Shown one piece after another: positions 34,765 to 43,227 of a stretch of 64,000 nucleotides of DNA. A program made the translations under genes and the position numbers. Location of the stretch: NCBI RefSeq assembly GCF_006542275.1, contig NZ_CP041217.1:620001-684000 (forward strand). Reading direction: 5' to 3'. Numbering within the stretch: the first letter of the stretch is position 1; the number at the start of each line of letters is the position of its first letter. The stretch is from Saccharibacillus brassicae (GTDB lineage Bacteria > Bacillota > Bacilli > Paenibacillales > Paenibacillaceae). The notes under the pieces are model-generated. The model searched no databases, had not been told where the DNA came from, and worked only from the letters and a program-made list of their open reading frames with translations.

Positions 34765-37011
34765 TTAATTCTCGACCGGCGGCAGATTGCGCTTCTGCCT
34801 GCGGTAATCGCCCGGCGTGATGCCGGAGATCCGCTTGAACACGCGGCCGAACGTAATGGCGTTGGCGTATCCGACCTTGAGGGCAATATCCTGCAGCGGG
34901 CATTCCGACTCCAGCAGCAGCCGCTCGGCTTCCTTCATGCGCAGCTCCGTGACAAAGTCGACGAATTTCATGCCGAATTCCGTTTTGAACAAATAACTCG
35001 CGTACTTGCCCGACACCTGAAACCGGTCGCTCAGATGCTTCAGGGACAGATCCGGATTGGCAAAATGTTCTTCGATATAGGCTTTCATCTCGCTGACCAT
35101 CGCGCGGTAGCTTTTCGTTTCGCTGGCCGAAATGTACAACCGGAACAAATCCGTCAAATAATCGGACAGCAGGCCGCCGACTTCGTCCAGCGTGTCCGCT
35201 TCCAGCAGACGCTGTTCGAACACCACCGTCTGTTCTTCGGACAGCGCCTCCTGCAGCGCGTCGGACATGACGGCAACTTCGCGGCGCAGCATTTGGAGCA
35301 GCGCCCGGATCAGCGAGCGGATCGCTTCGTCCTGGACGAAATCGCGCTCGAATTCTTCGAACAGCCGTTCCAGCTGATCTCTCCACTGCCCGTTCGACAT
35401 CCGGAACTGCTTGACCAGCTCGGCGATCGTCTGCAGATATTTGTACGTCTCCAGCAGCCGCGGGGAAGATTCTTCCGCGCCGGCTTGCACGATATCGCCG
35501 CTCATGAGCAGCTTGTGCCGCATGACCGATTCCGCGGCTTCGAACGAAGCCCCGATCTGTTCGGGTCCCTGCACGACCGGGCCGATGCCGCAGCGCAGCG
35601 ACAGACGAAGATGGCTCGTCACCCACGTCTGATAGCTCTCGGCCAGGCTGCGCAGCGCTTCCGTCGTCTCGGGGCCTTCCTCCTCCACGAGGAAGACGAC
35701 GGCGAGACGGTCGCCTCCGATCCATTCCGCCCAGGCGCGCAGGCCGGAACCGCGCACAAGCTCCTGGAACACGTTCATCAGCGCGAACTTGAGCGCATTT
35801 TGATCGCCGCGCGTATAGCGGTCGCGGAACACGCTCTCGTATTTCTCGATTTCGTGCACGACGACGGCGAATCGGGACGATTCGGACACGCCTTCAAGCG
35901 GCGACAGCGCCGTCAGGCGTTCGACCGCCTGTTCGGTGCGTTCGCTGCGCAGCAGTTCGGTGAACAGCCGGCTGCGCTGAAGCAGCTGGTTCTCGCGGCT
36001 CTTCTGTTCGTAATCCTGCGTATGATGGATCAGGCTCTCCAGCACGCCGTCGATCATCTTCAGCTCGTCGGTCCGGGCTTCGCCCTGATCCATCGTGCGG
36101 ATCTGATGCGCTTCGATCCGGTTCATGATGACCTGCACCGGCTTGTAATTGCGGCGCGTGATATAGATCAGGTACACGATCGCGCACAGCACCGTCCCGA
36201 CCGCGATCGCTACCCACAGATAAGAGATGACCGAGACCCAGCCGAACAGGCTTCCGGCCTTGATGCCGCTCAGGAACGTCCAGTTCAGGCGATCCAGCTT
36301 GAGCTCGTTGAGCGTCCGGCCTTCGCCCGAAGGTTCCGAATGCGCCTGATAGATCCCTGCTCCGCCGGGGCCCGTAATGTTCAGGAACGACAGCTTCTCG
36401 TTCACCCGGGTGTCCACGAGCCGCTCGATCGCGCTCATCTTCACGTTGATGACCAGCGTCCCTTCGGACCCGAACGGCAGCGGCATGTCTTTGTTGATCG
36501 TCAGCACCCGCACCGGATTGCGCGCGGAGAGGTCGGGCTTGTATTCCCGCAGCGGCTGCCAGCCCGGCGCAAGCTTGTCCGAGTCGATCCTGGCCAGCCA
36601 GGCCGCATCGAAAAATCCGTCCGTGCCGGTCCGTCCGCTCTGGGTCAGGACGCTGTCGTTTCTATGGTCGTACAGGTACACCGATTCGAGATAAGGCGAA
36701 CCGTCGGTCAGATTGCGCAGGCTGCGCGCAATCGTATATACGTCCGTCGTGTCGCCGATCTCGGCGCCGCCGAAATAAGCTTTGTACGCCGACGTGCTCT
36801 CCACCGTATCCAGCACCGACATTTCGGTCTCGCGCACCGCGCGGTCCACCTCGTCCACCAGATAGCGGGAAGCCGCCCGGTCGGCTTTTTGCGTTTCCTG
36901 CCTTGAAATATCGTTGACGAAGACGAACGAAGTAAAAATCAGGATCGTGACGGTCAGCAGAAAAATCGGAAAATAAGACAGCAGCAGCCGTCGATACCAG
37001 GTTCGCGACAA
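34765..37011 (-). CDS. Membrane sensor with AraC-type DNA-binding domain (YesS-like regulator)
   Basis: The 748-residue protein has a first membrane helix (about 10-33), an extracellular sensing region (35-285) and a second helix (about 287-310). A long cytoplasmic linker and a C-terminal AraC pair of helix-turn-helix motifs follow (LSLKHLSDRFQVSGKYASY; ITFGRVFKRISGITPGDYRR). This one-component layout is common beside Paenibacillus sugar ABC operons and directly links an outside sugar signal to transcription. It is encoded between GH105 and the importer operon and very likely controls them. Confidence 0.92.
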   Translation of the reverse strand: MSRTWYRRLLLSYFPIFLLTVTILIFTSFVFVNDISRQETQKADRAASRYLVDEVDRAVRETEMSVLDTVESTSAYKAYFGGAEIGDTTDVYTIARSLRNLTDGSPYLESVYLYDHRNDSVLTQSGRTGTDGFFDAAWLARIDSDKLAPGWQPLREYKPDLSARNPVRVLTINKDMPLPFGSEGTLVINVKMSAIERLVDTRVNEKLSFLNITGPGGAGIYQAHSEPSGEGRTLNELKLDRLNWTFLSGIKAGSLFGWVSVISYLWVAIAVGTVLCAIVYLIYITRRNYKPVQVIMNRIEAHQIRTMDQGEARTDELKMIDGVLESLIHHTQDYEQKSRENQLLQRSRLFTELLRSERTEQAVERLTALSPLEGVSESSRFAVVVHEIEKYESVFRDRYTRGDQNALKFALMNVFQELVRGSGLRAWAEWIGGDRLAVVFLVEEEGPETTEALRSLAESYQTWVTSHLRLSLRCGIGPVVQGPEQIGASFEAAESVMRHKLLMSGDIVQAGAEESSPRLLETYKYLQTIAELVKQFRMSNGQWRDQLERLFEEFERDFVQDEAIRSLIRALLQMLRREVAVMSDALQEALSEEQTVVFEQRLLEADTLDEVGGLLSDYLTDLFRLYISASETKSYRAMVSEMKAYIEEHFANPDLSLKHLSDRFQVSGKYASYLFKTEFGMKFVDFVTELRMKEAERLLLESECPLQDIALKVGYANAITFGRVFKRISGITPGDYRRQKRNLPPVEN

Positions 37012-37160
37012 TGGGTGACTCCCTCCTCGCTGTTCGCCAGGCAGTCGGCCGCGTTACCGCACGCCTCCGCCTGGCATGATGGATAAAGCTTGGCAGACCG
37101 GGAACGCAGGCGATCGATTGAAGTGATCGATTGAAGCGCGCGCTTCCGCGATTTTTCGCA

Positions 37161-37170
37161 ATTATAGCAC
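37161..37170 (-). promoter_or_regulatory. Extended -10 promoter before the sensor-AraC gene
   Basis: On the minus strand TGC-TATAAT gives a perfect -10 with an extended TG element, 150 bp before the start codon. No good -35 is present. Two 13-bp direct repeats (GATCGATTGAAG) lie at 37108-37134. Confidence 0.5.
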
Positions 37171-37197
37171 AAGAACCGGGCCGGCCGCGGATCGGAC

Positions 37198-38325
37198 TTA
37201 GCTGCGGTGCAGCGCTTCGCCGAGCAGCACGATCGCCAGCGCCTGGCCGTAGGCCATCGGCGCGGTGACGATGCGCGCGTAATCGTCGCGCAGCTTGCCG
37301 ATCGGGGTGCCGGCCGACACGCCTTCGACGACGCCGGCCGCATCGATCCGCTCCAGCACCGCGGACACGGTCCGCATAGCCGGTTCGGCATAATGTTCCG
37401 GCAGCAGGCCGCGCCGCACGCCGAGCAGCAGACCGGCCGCAATCGCCGCGGAGCCGGACGTCTCGGTATAGCTGTCCGGCTCGTCCAGCAGCGTCGGCCA
37501 CAGGCCGCCCGGCTGCTGAAGACTCAGCAGCGCATCGCTCTGGGAACGAAACGTCTGCGTCAAAAAGAGCAGCACGCCTTCGTCCAGATACGGACGCATC
37601 AGGTCGATATATTCCGGCAGGCCCAGCGTGAACCAGCCGTTGCCCCGGCACCAGAACGCTTCGCTGAAGTTATGCCGGCCGGTAAAATGCCAACCGTGGT
37701 AGAACAATCCCGTTTTGCGGTCGTACAAATATTTGATATGTAACAGCAGTTGGTGCAGCGAAGCCTGCCGCCAATCTTCGCGGTCATGCTTGATGCCCAT
37801 CTTCGCCGTGAACAGAATCGCCATAAACAGCGTATCGATCCAGATCTCGTTCTCGTTCAGCGTCAATTCCGACGACGTGCTGCCGGTCGTCACGTGCTGA
37901 TAGCCGTTCTCTTCCGTACGCGGCAGACCGCTTGCGAGCCATTCCGCCCACTCCAGGCTCAGCTCCTCCGCTTCTTCCAGCTCCATGAGCGACAGCAGCG
38001 GAGCCGTCGTATTGATGTTGCGGCTCGGCAGCCCCTGCTCGAAGCGCGCCGCCATCCACGGCCGCGCATACTCCGCGAAGCGCTCGTCGCCGAAGTAGGC
38101 GCCGATCTTCGCCAGGCCGTACAGACCGACGCCCTGCGGCCAATCCCATTCGTCCATGCCGAAATCGCGGGCAAAATAACCTCTGCGCTCCGCCTCGCCT
38201 TCAAGCGCCCGAAGTTCCTGCTCGTTGCCCGGACGCTGCAAATGCATCAGCTGATCCGTTACCCGTTCCAATGCCCCGATCAGCGTCTCCCTGATTGCGT
38301 GCTCCACGATCCCGTTGTTGTTCAT
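37198..38325 (-). CDS. GH105 unsaturated glucuronyl/rhamnogalacturonyl hydrolase
   Basis: The 375-residue protein has the (alpha/alpha)6-barrel signature of GH88/GH105: WDWPQGVGLYGLAK, the catalytic aspartate regions WIDTLFMA and FWCRGNGWFTLG, and a C-terminal SAAIAAGLLLG. The YteR/YesR-type enzymes remove unsaturated uronic acid left by polysaccharide lyases on rhamnogalacturonan and related polymers. No signal peptide is visible, so it acts inside the cell on imported oligomers. GGAGG precedes the ATG, and a strong promoter with a cre-like site lies upstream. Confidence 0.92.
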   Translation of the reverse strand: MNNNGIVEHAIRETLIGALERVTDQLMHLQRPGNEQELRALEGEAERRGYFARDFGMDEWDWPQGVGLYGLAKIGAYFGDERFAEYARPWMAARFEQGLPSRNINTTAPLLSLMELEEAEELSLEWAEWLASGLPRTEENGYQHVTTGSTSSELTLNENEIWIDTLFMAILFTAKMGIKHDREDWRQASLHQLLLHIKYLYDRKTGLFYHGWHFTGRHNFSEAFWCRGNGWFTLGLPEYIDLMRPYLDEGVLLFLTQTFRSQSDALLSLQQPGGLWPTLLDEPDSYTETSGSAAIAAGLLLGVRRGLLPEHYAEPAMRTVSAVLERIDAAGVVEGVSAGTPIGKLRDDYARIVTAPMAYGQALAIVLLGEALHRS

Positions 38326-38433
38326 GCCGTTCCTCCATTCGTTTGCTGGGCGGATCTTCGGCCGAACGACCGCTGCGGCAGCGGCCGGGAACCGGCTCGA
38401 CGATCTTCTGTCCGCTTATCGCGTCTCCGCCTT

Positions 38434-38462
38434 ATTATAGGCCAGCCCGTAACCCTTTTCAA
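38434..38462 (-). promoter_or_regulatory. Promoter of the GH105 gene
   Basis: TTGAAA (38457-38462) and TATAAT (38434-38439) are separated by 17 bp on the minus strand, about 110 bp before the start codon. Confidence 0.85.
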
Positions 38463-38467
38463 TCAAA

Positions 38468-38483
38468 TTTGAAGCGCTTACAG
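38468..38483 (-). promoter_or_regulatory. Candidate cre site upstream of GH105
   Basis: CTGTAAGCGCTTCAAA on the minus strand matches the cre pattern with two deviations and contains the AAGCGCTT core. It lies 5 bp before the -35 box. Confidence 0.5.
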
Positions 38484-38530
38484 GTTGTGTCACCTTCGGC
38501 CGGGTGCGGCGTTGAACCGAACAAGCACAA

Positions 38531-38571
38531 AAAGACGCCGCTTTTTCCCCGAAAGGAAAAAACGGCGTCTG
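38531..38571 (-). terminator. Terminator after tRNA-Leu
   Basis: GACGCCG arms with an extended T/A-rich stem form a hairpin followed by TTTTT on the minus strand, 16 bp after the tRNA. Confidence 0.88.
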
Positions 38572-38586
38572 CCTGAAAACTGGGAA

Positions 38587-38669
38587 TGCCGAGAACCGGA
38601 CTCGAACCGGTACGGGACTGCTCCCGGCAGATTTTAAGTCTGCTGTGTCTGCCATTCCACCACCCCGGC
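38587..38669 (-). tRNA. tRNA-Leu (anticodon TAA)
   Basis: The 83-nt cloverleaf has a GCCGGGG acceptor pairing with the 3' CTCGGC end, the TGGTGGAATGGCAGACAC D-arm of class II leucine tRNAs, anticodon TAA in GACTTAAAATC, a long variable arm and the GGTTCGAGTCC T-arm. The 3' CCA is not encoded. Confidence 0.95.
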
Positions 38670-38699
38670 TTAGGTCGCCAAATATTGCCGACTTCAAAG

Positions 38700-38729
38700 A
38701 TCATAGCACGGCCTTATTTGCCGTGTCAA
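38700..38729 (-). promoter_or_regulatory. Promoter of tRNA-Leu
   Basis: On the minus strand TTGACA and TATGAT are separated by 18 bp, about 31 bp before the tRNA 5' end. Confidence 0.85.
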
Positions 38730-38795
38730 TGATAACCGGCTCGCCAATTCGGCGAGCCGAATCCCGGCCTGCCCGACCCCGGCGATCGACAACCG

Positions 38796-38825
38796 AAAGC
38801 CCCGTTCCGGAGAGGAACGGGGCTT
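38796..38825 (-). terminator. Terminator after the chemoreceptor gene
   Basis: AAGCCCCGTTCC and its complement form a perfect hairpin around a 5-nt loop. It ends in TTT on the minus strand, about 50 bp past the stop. Confidence 0.75.
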
Positions 38826-38872
38826 GGAGTAGGATCGGCTTGGTTCAGGCCGATTGAAATCTGTCGAATGTA

Positions 38873-40573
38873 TTAAATCTTGAACCGGTTGACGTTCTGG
38901 TACAGCTGCTCCGCCGTCTCCGACAGCGAAGAGGAAGACGAAGCGATCTCTTCCATGGAAGCGAGCTGCTCCTGCGTCGCGGCCGAGACTTCGGTCATGC
39001 CCGACGAAGCTTCGCCGGCAATCGTCGAACTCTGCTGCACGTAATGCAAAATTTCCGTCGTGCTGGCCGACATCTGTTCGGCGCCCGCCGACACTTCTTC
39101 GATATCGCTCGCGACCTGGCCGACCGCTTCGAGAATGTTCTCGAACGCGCTGCCCGCCGCCGACACCAGCTCGATGCCTTTATACACTTCGCGGTCGTTC
39201 GACTCGGCCGCTGTGATCGCGCTGTGCGTATCGGACTGGATCAGCGACACCAGTTCCGTAATGCGCTTCGCCGATTCCGAAGACTGCTCGGCCAGCTTGC
39301 GCACTTCGTCCGCGACGACGGCGAAGCCGCGGCCGGCTTCCCCGGCGCGGGCCGCTTCGATAGCGGCGTTCAGCGCCAGCAGGTTCGTCTGCGACGAAAT
39401 GGCCGTAATATCGTTCGTGATCGTGCCGATCTCTTCCGAACGCGTGCCCAGTTCCTTGACGACGCCGCTCATCGACGCGACCGAATCGCGGATCGAATCC
39501 ATCTGCACGATCGCTTCGCGGATCGCTTCGTTGCCGCTTTGCGACTTGTGCGACGCTTCGGCCGCGGATTCGGACACCGTCTGGGCCCGCGTCGCGATCT
39601 GGTCGGCGCCGATCGACATCTCCTGCATCGCCTGCGCGGACGTCTCGGCGATATCGACCTGGCGGATCGTGCCGGCAGCCGTCTCCTGCACCGTGGCGGC
39701 GATTTGCTCCGATGCCAGCTTGTTCTGTTCGGCGCTCGCCGTCAGTTCCTCGGAAGAGGCGGCAACCAGCTCCGAAGAAGCGGCGACCGATTCGATCAGT
39801 TCGCGCAGGCTCAGCGTCATGACGTTGAAGGACTCCGCCAACCCGCCGATCTCGTCGCGGCCGCGAACCCGGATCGCTTCGCCGGTCAGATCGCCGGCAG
39901 CGATACGCTCCGCGGCCTTCTGCACGCGCTTGAGCGGAATCGCGATCATCCGGCCGAGCAGAACGGCGATCAGCACCGCCAGCACGATGGCGGTTGCGCT
40001 CAGCCCGACGACCAAATTCGTGGCAAAGCCGGCTTTGTCGACCGCTTCGTTGGACTTCAGGCCCGCTTCGCGGTTATCCAGCTCGATCAGCTTCAAGACG
40101 CTGTCGTTCGCCGCGCTCCACGTCCCGTATGCTTGGCGATGCAGTTCGCGCGCGCTTTCCGCCTGATTGTTTTGCGCAGCCTGAATAAGCGGCGGCAGCT
40201 CGGCGATAAAAGCATCATAGTTTTGCGAAAACTGATCGTACAGCTGCTGTTCTTCTTCGGTACGGATCAGCTGCTGGTACTGCTCGCGTTCCTGTTCGAT
40301 TTTGGCCGTCAAAGCCGTGTAGCTCTCCTGAATCGAAGCGAACTGGCTCGACCGGTTTTCGACGATCATGTTCAGTACGAGGCGTTCGACGTCCGAGACG
40401 TCTCCGTTCATCGTGCCCAGCAGCGTCACGCTCGGCATCCACTTCGTGTTGACTTCCTTGGCCTGTCTGCCCATGCCGTCGAGATTGCTGAGCGACACAA
40501 GGCTGATCAGGACGAGCAGCAGGATGACGCCCAAAAACCCGCTTAACAGTTTGGTCTGAATCGAAATCTTCAT
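38873..40573 (-). CDS. Methyl-accepting chemotaxis protein
   Basis: The 566-residue receptor has a first membrane helix (about 8-30), a four-helix-bundle extracellular domain (MCP_signal 4HB type, [14 protein letters not shown]), a second helix (about 185-207) and a HAMP domain ([12 protein letters not shown]). A long coiled signalling domain with the conserved hairpin tip [18 protein letters not shown] follows. It controls CheA activity in chemotaxis. The start at 40573 follows AGGAGA. A SigD-type promoter lies 40-66 bp upstream, fitting co-regulation with flagellar genes. The ligand is unknown. Confidence 0.95.
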   Translation of the reverse strand: MKISIQTKLLSGFLGVILLLVLISLVSLSNLDGMGRQAKEVNTKWMPSVTLLGTMNGDVSDVERLVLNMIVENRSSQFASIQESYTALTAKIEQEREQYQQLIRTEEEQQLYDQFSQNYDAFIAELPPLIQAAQNNQAESARELHRQAYGTWSAANDSVLKLIELDNREAGLKSNEAVDKAGFATNLVVGLSATAIVLAVLIAVLLGRMIAIPLKRVQKAAERIAAGDLTGEAIRVRGRDEIGGLAESFNVMTLSLRELIESVAASSELVAASSEELTASAEQNKLASEQIAATVQETAAGTIRQVDIAETSAQAMQEMSIGADQIATRAQTVSESAAEASHKSQSGNEAIREAIVQMDSIRDSVASMSGVVKELGTRSEEIGTITNDITAISSQTNLLALNAAIEAARAGEAGRGFAVVADEVRKLAEQSSESAKRITELVSLIQSDTHSAITAAESNDREVYKGIELVSAAGSAFENILEAVGQVASDIEEVSAGAEQMSASTTEILHYVQQSSTIAGEASSGMTEVSAATQEQLASMEEIASSSSSLSETAEQLYQNVNRFKI

Positions 40574-40612
40574 TTTCTTGTTCTCTCCTGTCTCTGGTTG
40601 CTTCAAACTTAT

Positions 40613-40639
40613 TTATCGACAAAAACCGCAAATTTTTTA
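40613..40639 (-). promoter_or_regulatory. SigD (sigma-28) promoter of the chemoreceptor gene
   Basis: On the minus strand TAAA (40636-40639) and GTCGATAA (40613-40620) are separated by exactly 15 bp. The SigD consensus is TAAA-N15-GCCGATAT, so two bases of the -10 differ. Confidence 0.7.
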
Positions 40640-40773
40640 GAAAAAAATTATCTGCATTTCATTTGACCTTAGTCGGGGCTTATCTCTTTAAGGATCTTTG
40701 TTGTGAATTTTTCACCTTTTTACTATTAAATGTAGAGAATAAAGACTTGGGAATTTTTATGCGAAAAAGGGTT

Positions 40774-40802
40774 GGCAGCGGCGACGGCCTGTGCTACTAT
40801 AA
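40774..40802 (+). promoter_or_regulatory. SigA promoter of the candidate small RNA
   Basis: TTGGCA and TACTAT are separated by 17 bp on the plus strand, followed by AACCTC. Transcription would start near 40809. Confidence 0.75.
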
Positions 40803-40807
40803 CCTCA

Positions 40808-40970
40808 ATAAAGAAAGGAGGTGCGTTCACATCTGTAACGACATGCTGAACGTGTCCCTTACCCGAATCGGTGCAGCTCTCTAAAGAGAGATTGTCCGAT
40901 GGCGCGGGATACGGAAGTTAAGCAAATAGCGCCACGGGTAGAAAGGCCGTCCTCCGGGACGGCCTTTTGT
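40808..40970 (+). ncRNA. Candidate structured small RNA, family unknown
   Basis: A promoter and a terminator bracket about 160 nt with no supported frame: the AAAGGAGG at 40814 has no ATG, GTG or TTG at usable spacing. Nested complementary arms are visible: CGTTCA/TGAACG (about 40827-40857), ATCGG/CCGAT enclosing a CTCTCT-AAAG-AGAGA hairpin, and TGGCGC/GCGCCA around a purine-rich 23-nt loop containing ACGGAAGTTAAGC. The loop recalls part of 5S rRNA, but the remainder does not. No riboswitch class was recognised, and no gene follows on this strand. Confidence 0.5.
40942..40968 (+). terminator. Terminator of the candidate small RNA
   Basis: AAAGGCCGTCC and GGACGGCCTTTT form a perfect hairpin with a TCCG-rich loop. 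Confidence 0.9.
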
Positions 40971-41001
40971 CATGTCTGCGCTGCATCCTCATACACGTCT
41001 G

Positions 41002-41244
41002 CTATTTCTTCGCCGCCATCGTCGGCAGCCGCTTGCTCTTGGGCATCTCGCGTCTGCGGAACGGCGACGGGCGGCAGGCCAGAATCCGCTCCTGCAGAAA
41101 CGTCCGGCGTTCCCCGCTGGTCAGGCAGGTCGAATAGACCCGTCCGCCGCGTATGCCGTGAACTTCGATTCTGCGCTGCGACAGGTGGCCGTTCTTGTCC
41201 ATATACACGATCTCGACGACTTCTCCCACATATTTCACCGGCAT
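41002..41244 (-). CDS. Small stand-alone WYL-like domain protein
   Basis: The 80-residue protein starts at the ATG at 41244 behind GGAGGG, inside a longer frame. The sequence VVEIVYMDKNGHLSQRRIEV, then GGRVYSTCLTSGERRTFLQERI, resembles the strand pattern of WYL domains, which sense nucleic-acid or nucleotide ligands in transcriptional regulators. Here there is no helix-turn-helix and the protein is little more than the minimal fold, ending in a basic tail (RREMPKSKRLPTMAAKK). Two LexA-type boxes overlap its promoter, so it is probably damage-inducible. Confidence 0.65.
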   Translation of the reverse strand: MPVKYVGEVVEIVYMDKNGHLSQRRIEVHGIRGGRVYSTCLTSGERRTFLQERILACRPSPFRRREMPKSKRLPTMAAKK

Positions 41245-41262
41245 AGTTGTTCCCTCCCAATA

Positions 41263-41306
41263 AGAACGTTTGTTCGTTACTTTGATTATAGGCGAACATA
41301 AGTTCC
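41263..41306 (-). promoter_or_regulatory. Two LexA (SOS) boxes around the promoter of the WYL-like gene
   Basis: The downstream box (41263-41276) reads CGAACAAACGTTCT on the minus strand, one base off CGAAC-N4-GTTCG. The upstream box (41293-41306) reads GGAACTTATGTTCG, also one base off in its arms. A strong promoter is interleaved: TTGAAA, 17 bp, TATAAT, with the upstream box between -35 and -10. Confidence 0.75.
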
Positions 41307-41336
41307 TTTTCAAGCGAACAATCGCCTTTTCCGTAC

Positions 41337-41364
41337 AAAAAAACCGCCGAATTTCGTTCGGCGG
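41337..41364 (-). terminator. Terminator after the KimA-like gene
   Basis: CCGCCGAA and TTCGGCGG arms around CGAAA are followed on the minus strand by TTTTTTT. Confidence 0.9.
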
Positions 41365-41409
41365 CCGCAGGCGGATCGTGGGTTCGATCCGGTCATTCCT
41401 ATACGGAAA

Positions 41410-43227
41410 TCACTTATGCAGATGGAAAGGTACCGTCGTCACGATGACGTCTTTGTGGTTCAGCAGGTATGTGCGCATCATCAGGCTGGTCTGGTTATGC
41501 AGCACCGCTTCCCACCAATGCTTCGTAATGAACTGCGGAATAAGCACGGTGATGTTGTCATGTTCGCCTTTTTTCCATTCGACCGTCTCGATGAACTTGC
41601 GCAGCGGACGCATGATGCTGCGATAGCGGGATTTGAGCACGATCAGGCGGACGCCGGGGTCCCACTCGGCCCACTTTTCTTCCATTTTGCGGATCGACTC
41701 GTCGTCGAAGCCGATATAGACGGCCACCACGCTGTCGGACAGCGTCTTGGCGTAGCTGACCGTATTGCGCACGACCTGCGTAATGCCCGATACCGGGATG
41801 ATGACCGTGTTGCCTTTGATACACGGCTTGTCGACCGCAAGATCGATACGCAGCTGATCGGCCGTATTCGCGTAATGGCGGTAGATCTTGGCGAACAGGT
41901 AGACGACGATCGGCAGGAACACGAAGATGACCCAGACCTGCGCGAATTTGGTGAAAATAAAGATCAGCGTAATCGACAGCGTCGTCAGCATTCCGACCGT
42001 GTTGATGACAAGCTTGCCCTGCCAGCCTTTGGGCTTGTGCTTGATCCAGCGGATCATCATGCCGAGCTGCGACAGCGTGAACGGAATGAACACGCCTACG
42101 GCGTAGAGCGGGATCAGGCTTTCCGTATTGCCTTTGAACGCCACGACGAGCACGGCGGACATGATGCTCAGGAAAATGATGCCGTTCGAGAAGCCGAGGC
42201 GGTCGCCGCGCACCATGAACATATGCGGCAGGTATTTGTCTTTGGCCAGCATGAACGCCAGCAGCGGAAACGCGGAGTACGCCGTATTGGCCGCCAGGAA
42301 CAGGATCAGCGCGGTGACGCCCTGAATAACGAAGTACATCCAGTTCCGTCCGAATGTCGCTTCCGCGATCTGGGAGATGACCGTCGCTTTCTCGTCCGGA
42401 CGGATGCCGTACCAGTAGGCGAGCAGCGTGATGCCGGTGAACATCGCGCCGAGGATCAATCCCATCATCACGAGCGTCGCCGCCGCGTTTTTGGGAGCCG
42501 GATCGCGGAAGTTCGGGATGGCGTTCGAGACCGCTTCGACGCCGGTCAGCGCCGAACAGCCGGAACTGAACGCCTTGAGCAGCAGGAACAAGCTGACGTT
42601 CGAGACGGCCGCTTCCATCTGCGGCGCGGCTGCCGGCGCTCCGCCGGTCAGGTAATTGATCGTGCCGATCACGATCAGCAGGAAGATCGAGACGACGAAC
42701 GCATAGATCGGAATCGCGAGCACCGAAGCGGATTCCGTGACGCCGCGCAGATTCATAAGCGTCAGGAACACGATCATCGCCAGCGCGATCAGGACGCGTT
42801 CGTCGTGCAGGATCGGGAACGCCGACGTGATGGCGTCCGTTCCCGCCGAGGAGCTGACAGCCACGGTCAGGATGTAATCGACGAGCAGCGAGCCCCCGGC
42901 GATCAGGCTGGAGAACTTGCCGATATTGTCTTTGGCGACGACGTACGCGCCGCCCCCGGCCGGATAGGCGAAGATCGTCTGGCGGTAAGACACGATCAGA
43001 ATGGCCAGCAGAGCCAGTACCGCAAGCGCGATAGGCAGCGAGAACCACAAAGCGGCGGCTCCCGCCAGGATGAGGACGAGCAGGATTTGTTCGGTGCCGT
43101 ACGCGACGGACGACAGCGCGTCCGACGAGAGGATGGCGAGCGCTTTGAGCTTCCCGAGTCTTTCGCCCTCAAGTTCGTTCGATTTCATCGGTCTGCCGAT
43201 CAGAAATCTTTTGATTTTGCCTGTCAT
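41410..43227 (-). CDS. kimA: APC-superfamily transporter, KimA-type potassium importer
   Basis: The 605-residue protein has 12 membrane segments in the first 450 residues (LAILSSDALSSVAYGTEQIL, FAYPAGGGAYVVAKDNIGK, GVEAVSNAIPNFRDP) and a cytoplasmic C-terminal alpha/beta domain of about 150 residues (VIIPVSGITQVVRNTVSYA). Size and layout match Bacillus subtilis KimA (formerly YdaO), a high-affinity K+ importer. In B. subtilis its leader is a c-di-AMP riboswitch. The 300-bp leader here does not show that fold's conserved blocks. Assignment to KimA over other APC permeases is fairly secure. Confidence 0.8.
   Translation of the reverse strand: MTGKIKRFLIGRPMKSNELEGERLGKLKALAILSSDALSSVAYGTEQILLVLILAGAAALWFSLPIALAVLALLAILIVSYRQTIFAYPAGGGAYVVAKDNIGKFSSLIAGGSLLVDYILTVAVSSSAGTDAITSAFPILHDERVLIALAMIVFLTLMNLRGVTESASVLAIPIYAFVVSIFLLIVIGTINYLTGGAPAAAPQMEAAVSNVSLFLLLKAFSSGCSALTGVEAVSNAIPNFRDPAPKNAAATLVMMGLILGAMFTGITLLAYWYGIRPDEKATVISQIAEATFGRNWMYFVIQGVTALILFLAANTAYSAFPLLAFMLAKDKYLPHMFMVRGDRLGFSNGIIFLSIMSAVLVVAFKGNTESLIPLYAVGVFIPFTLSQLGMMIRWIKHKPKGWQGKLVINTVGMLTTLSITLIFIFTKFAQVWVIFVFLPIVVYLFAKIYRHYANTADQLRIDLAVDKPCIKGNTVIIPVSGITQVVRNTVSYAKTLSDSVVAVYIGFDDESIRKMEEKWAEWDPGVRLIVLKSRYRSIMRPLRKFIETVEWKKGEHDNITVLIPQFITKHWWEAVLHNQTSLMMRTYLLNHKDVIVTTVPFHLHK

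Noticed and set aside
40663-40884. 73-codon plus-strand frame over the small-RNA region
   Set aside because: Begins before the likely promoter and lacks a ribosome site; the AAAGGAGG inside it has no start codon at proper distance.
40860-40940. 5S rRNA fragment (ACGGAAGTTAAGC stretch)
   Set aside because: Only about 13 bases match; the flanking helices of 5S rRNA are missing.
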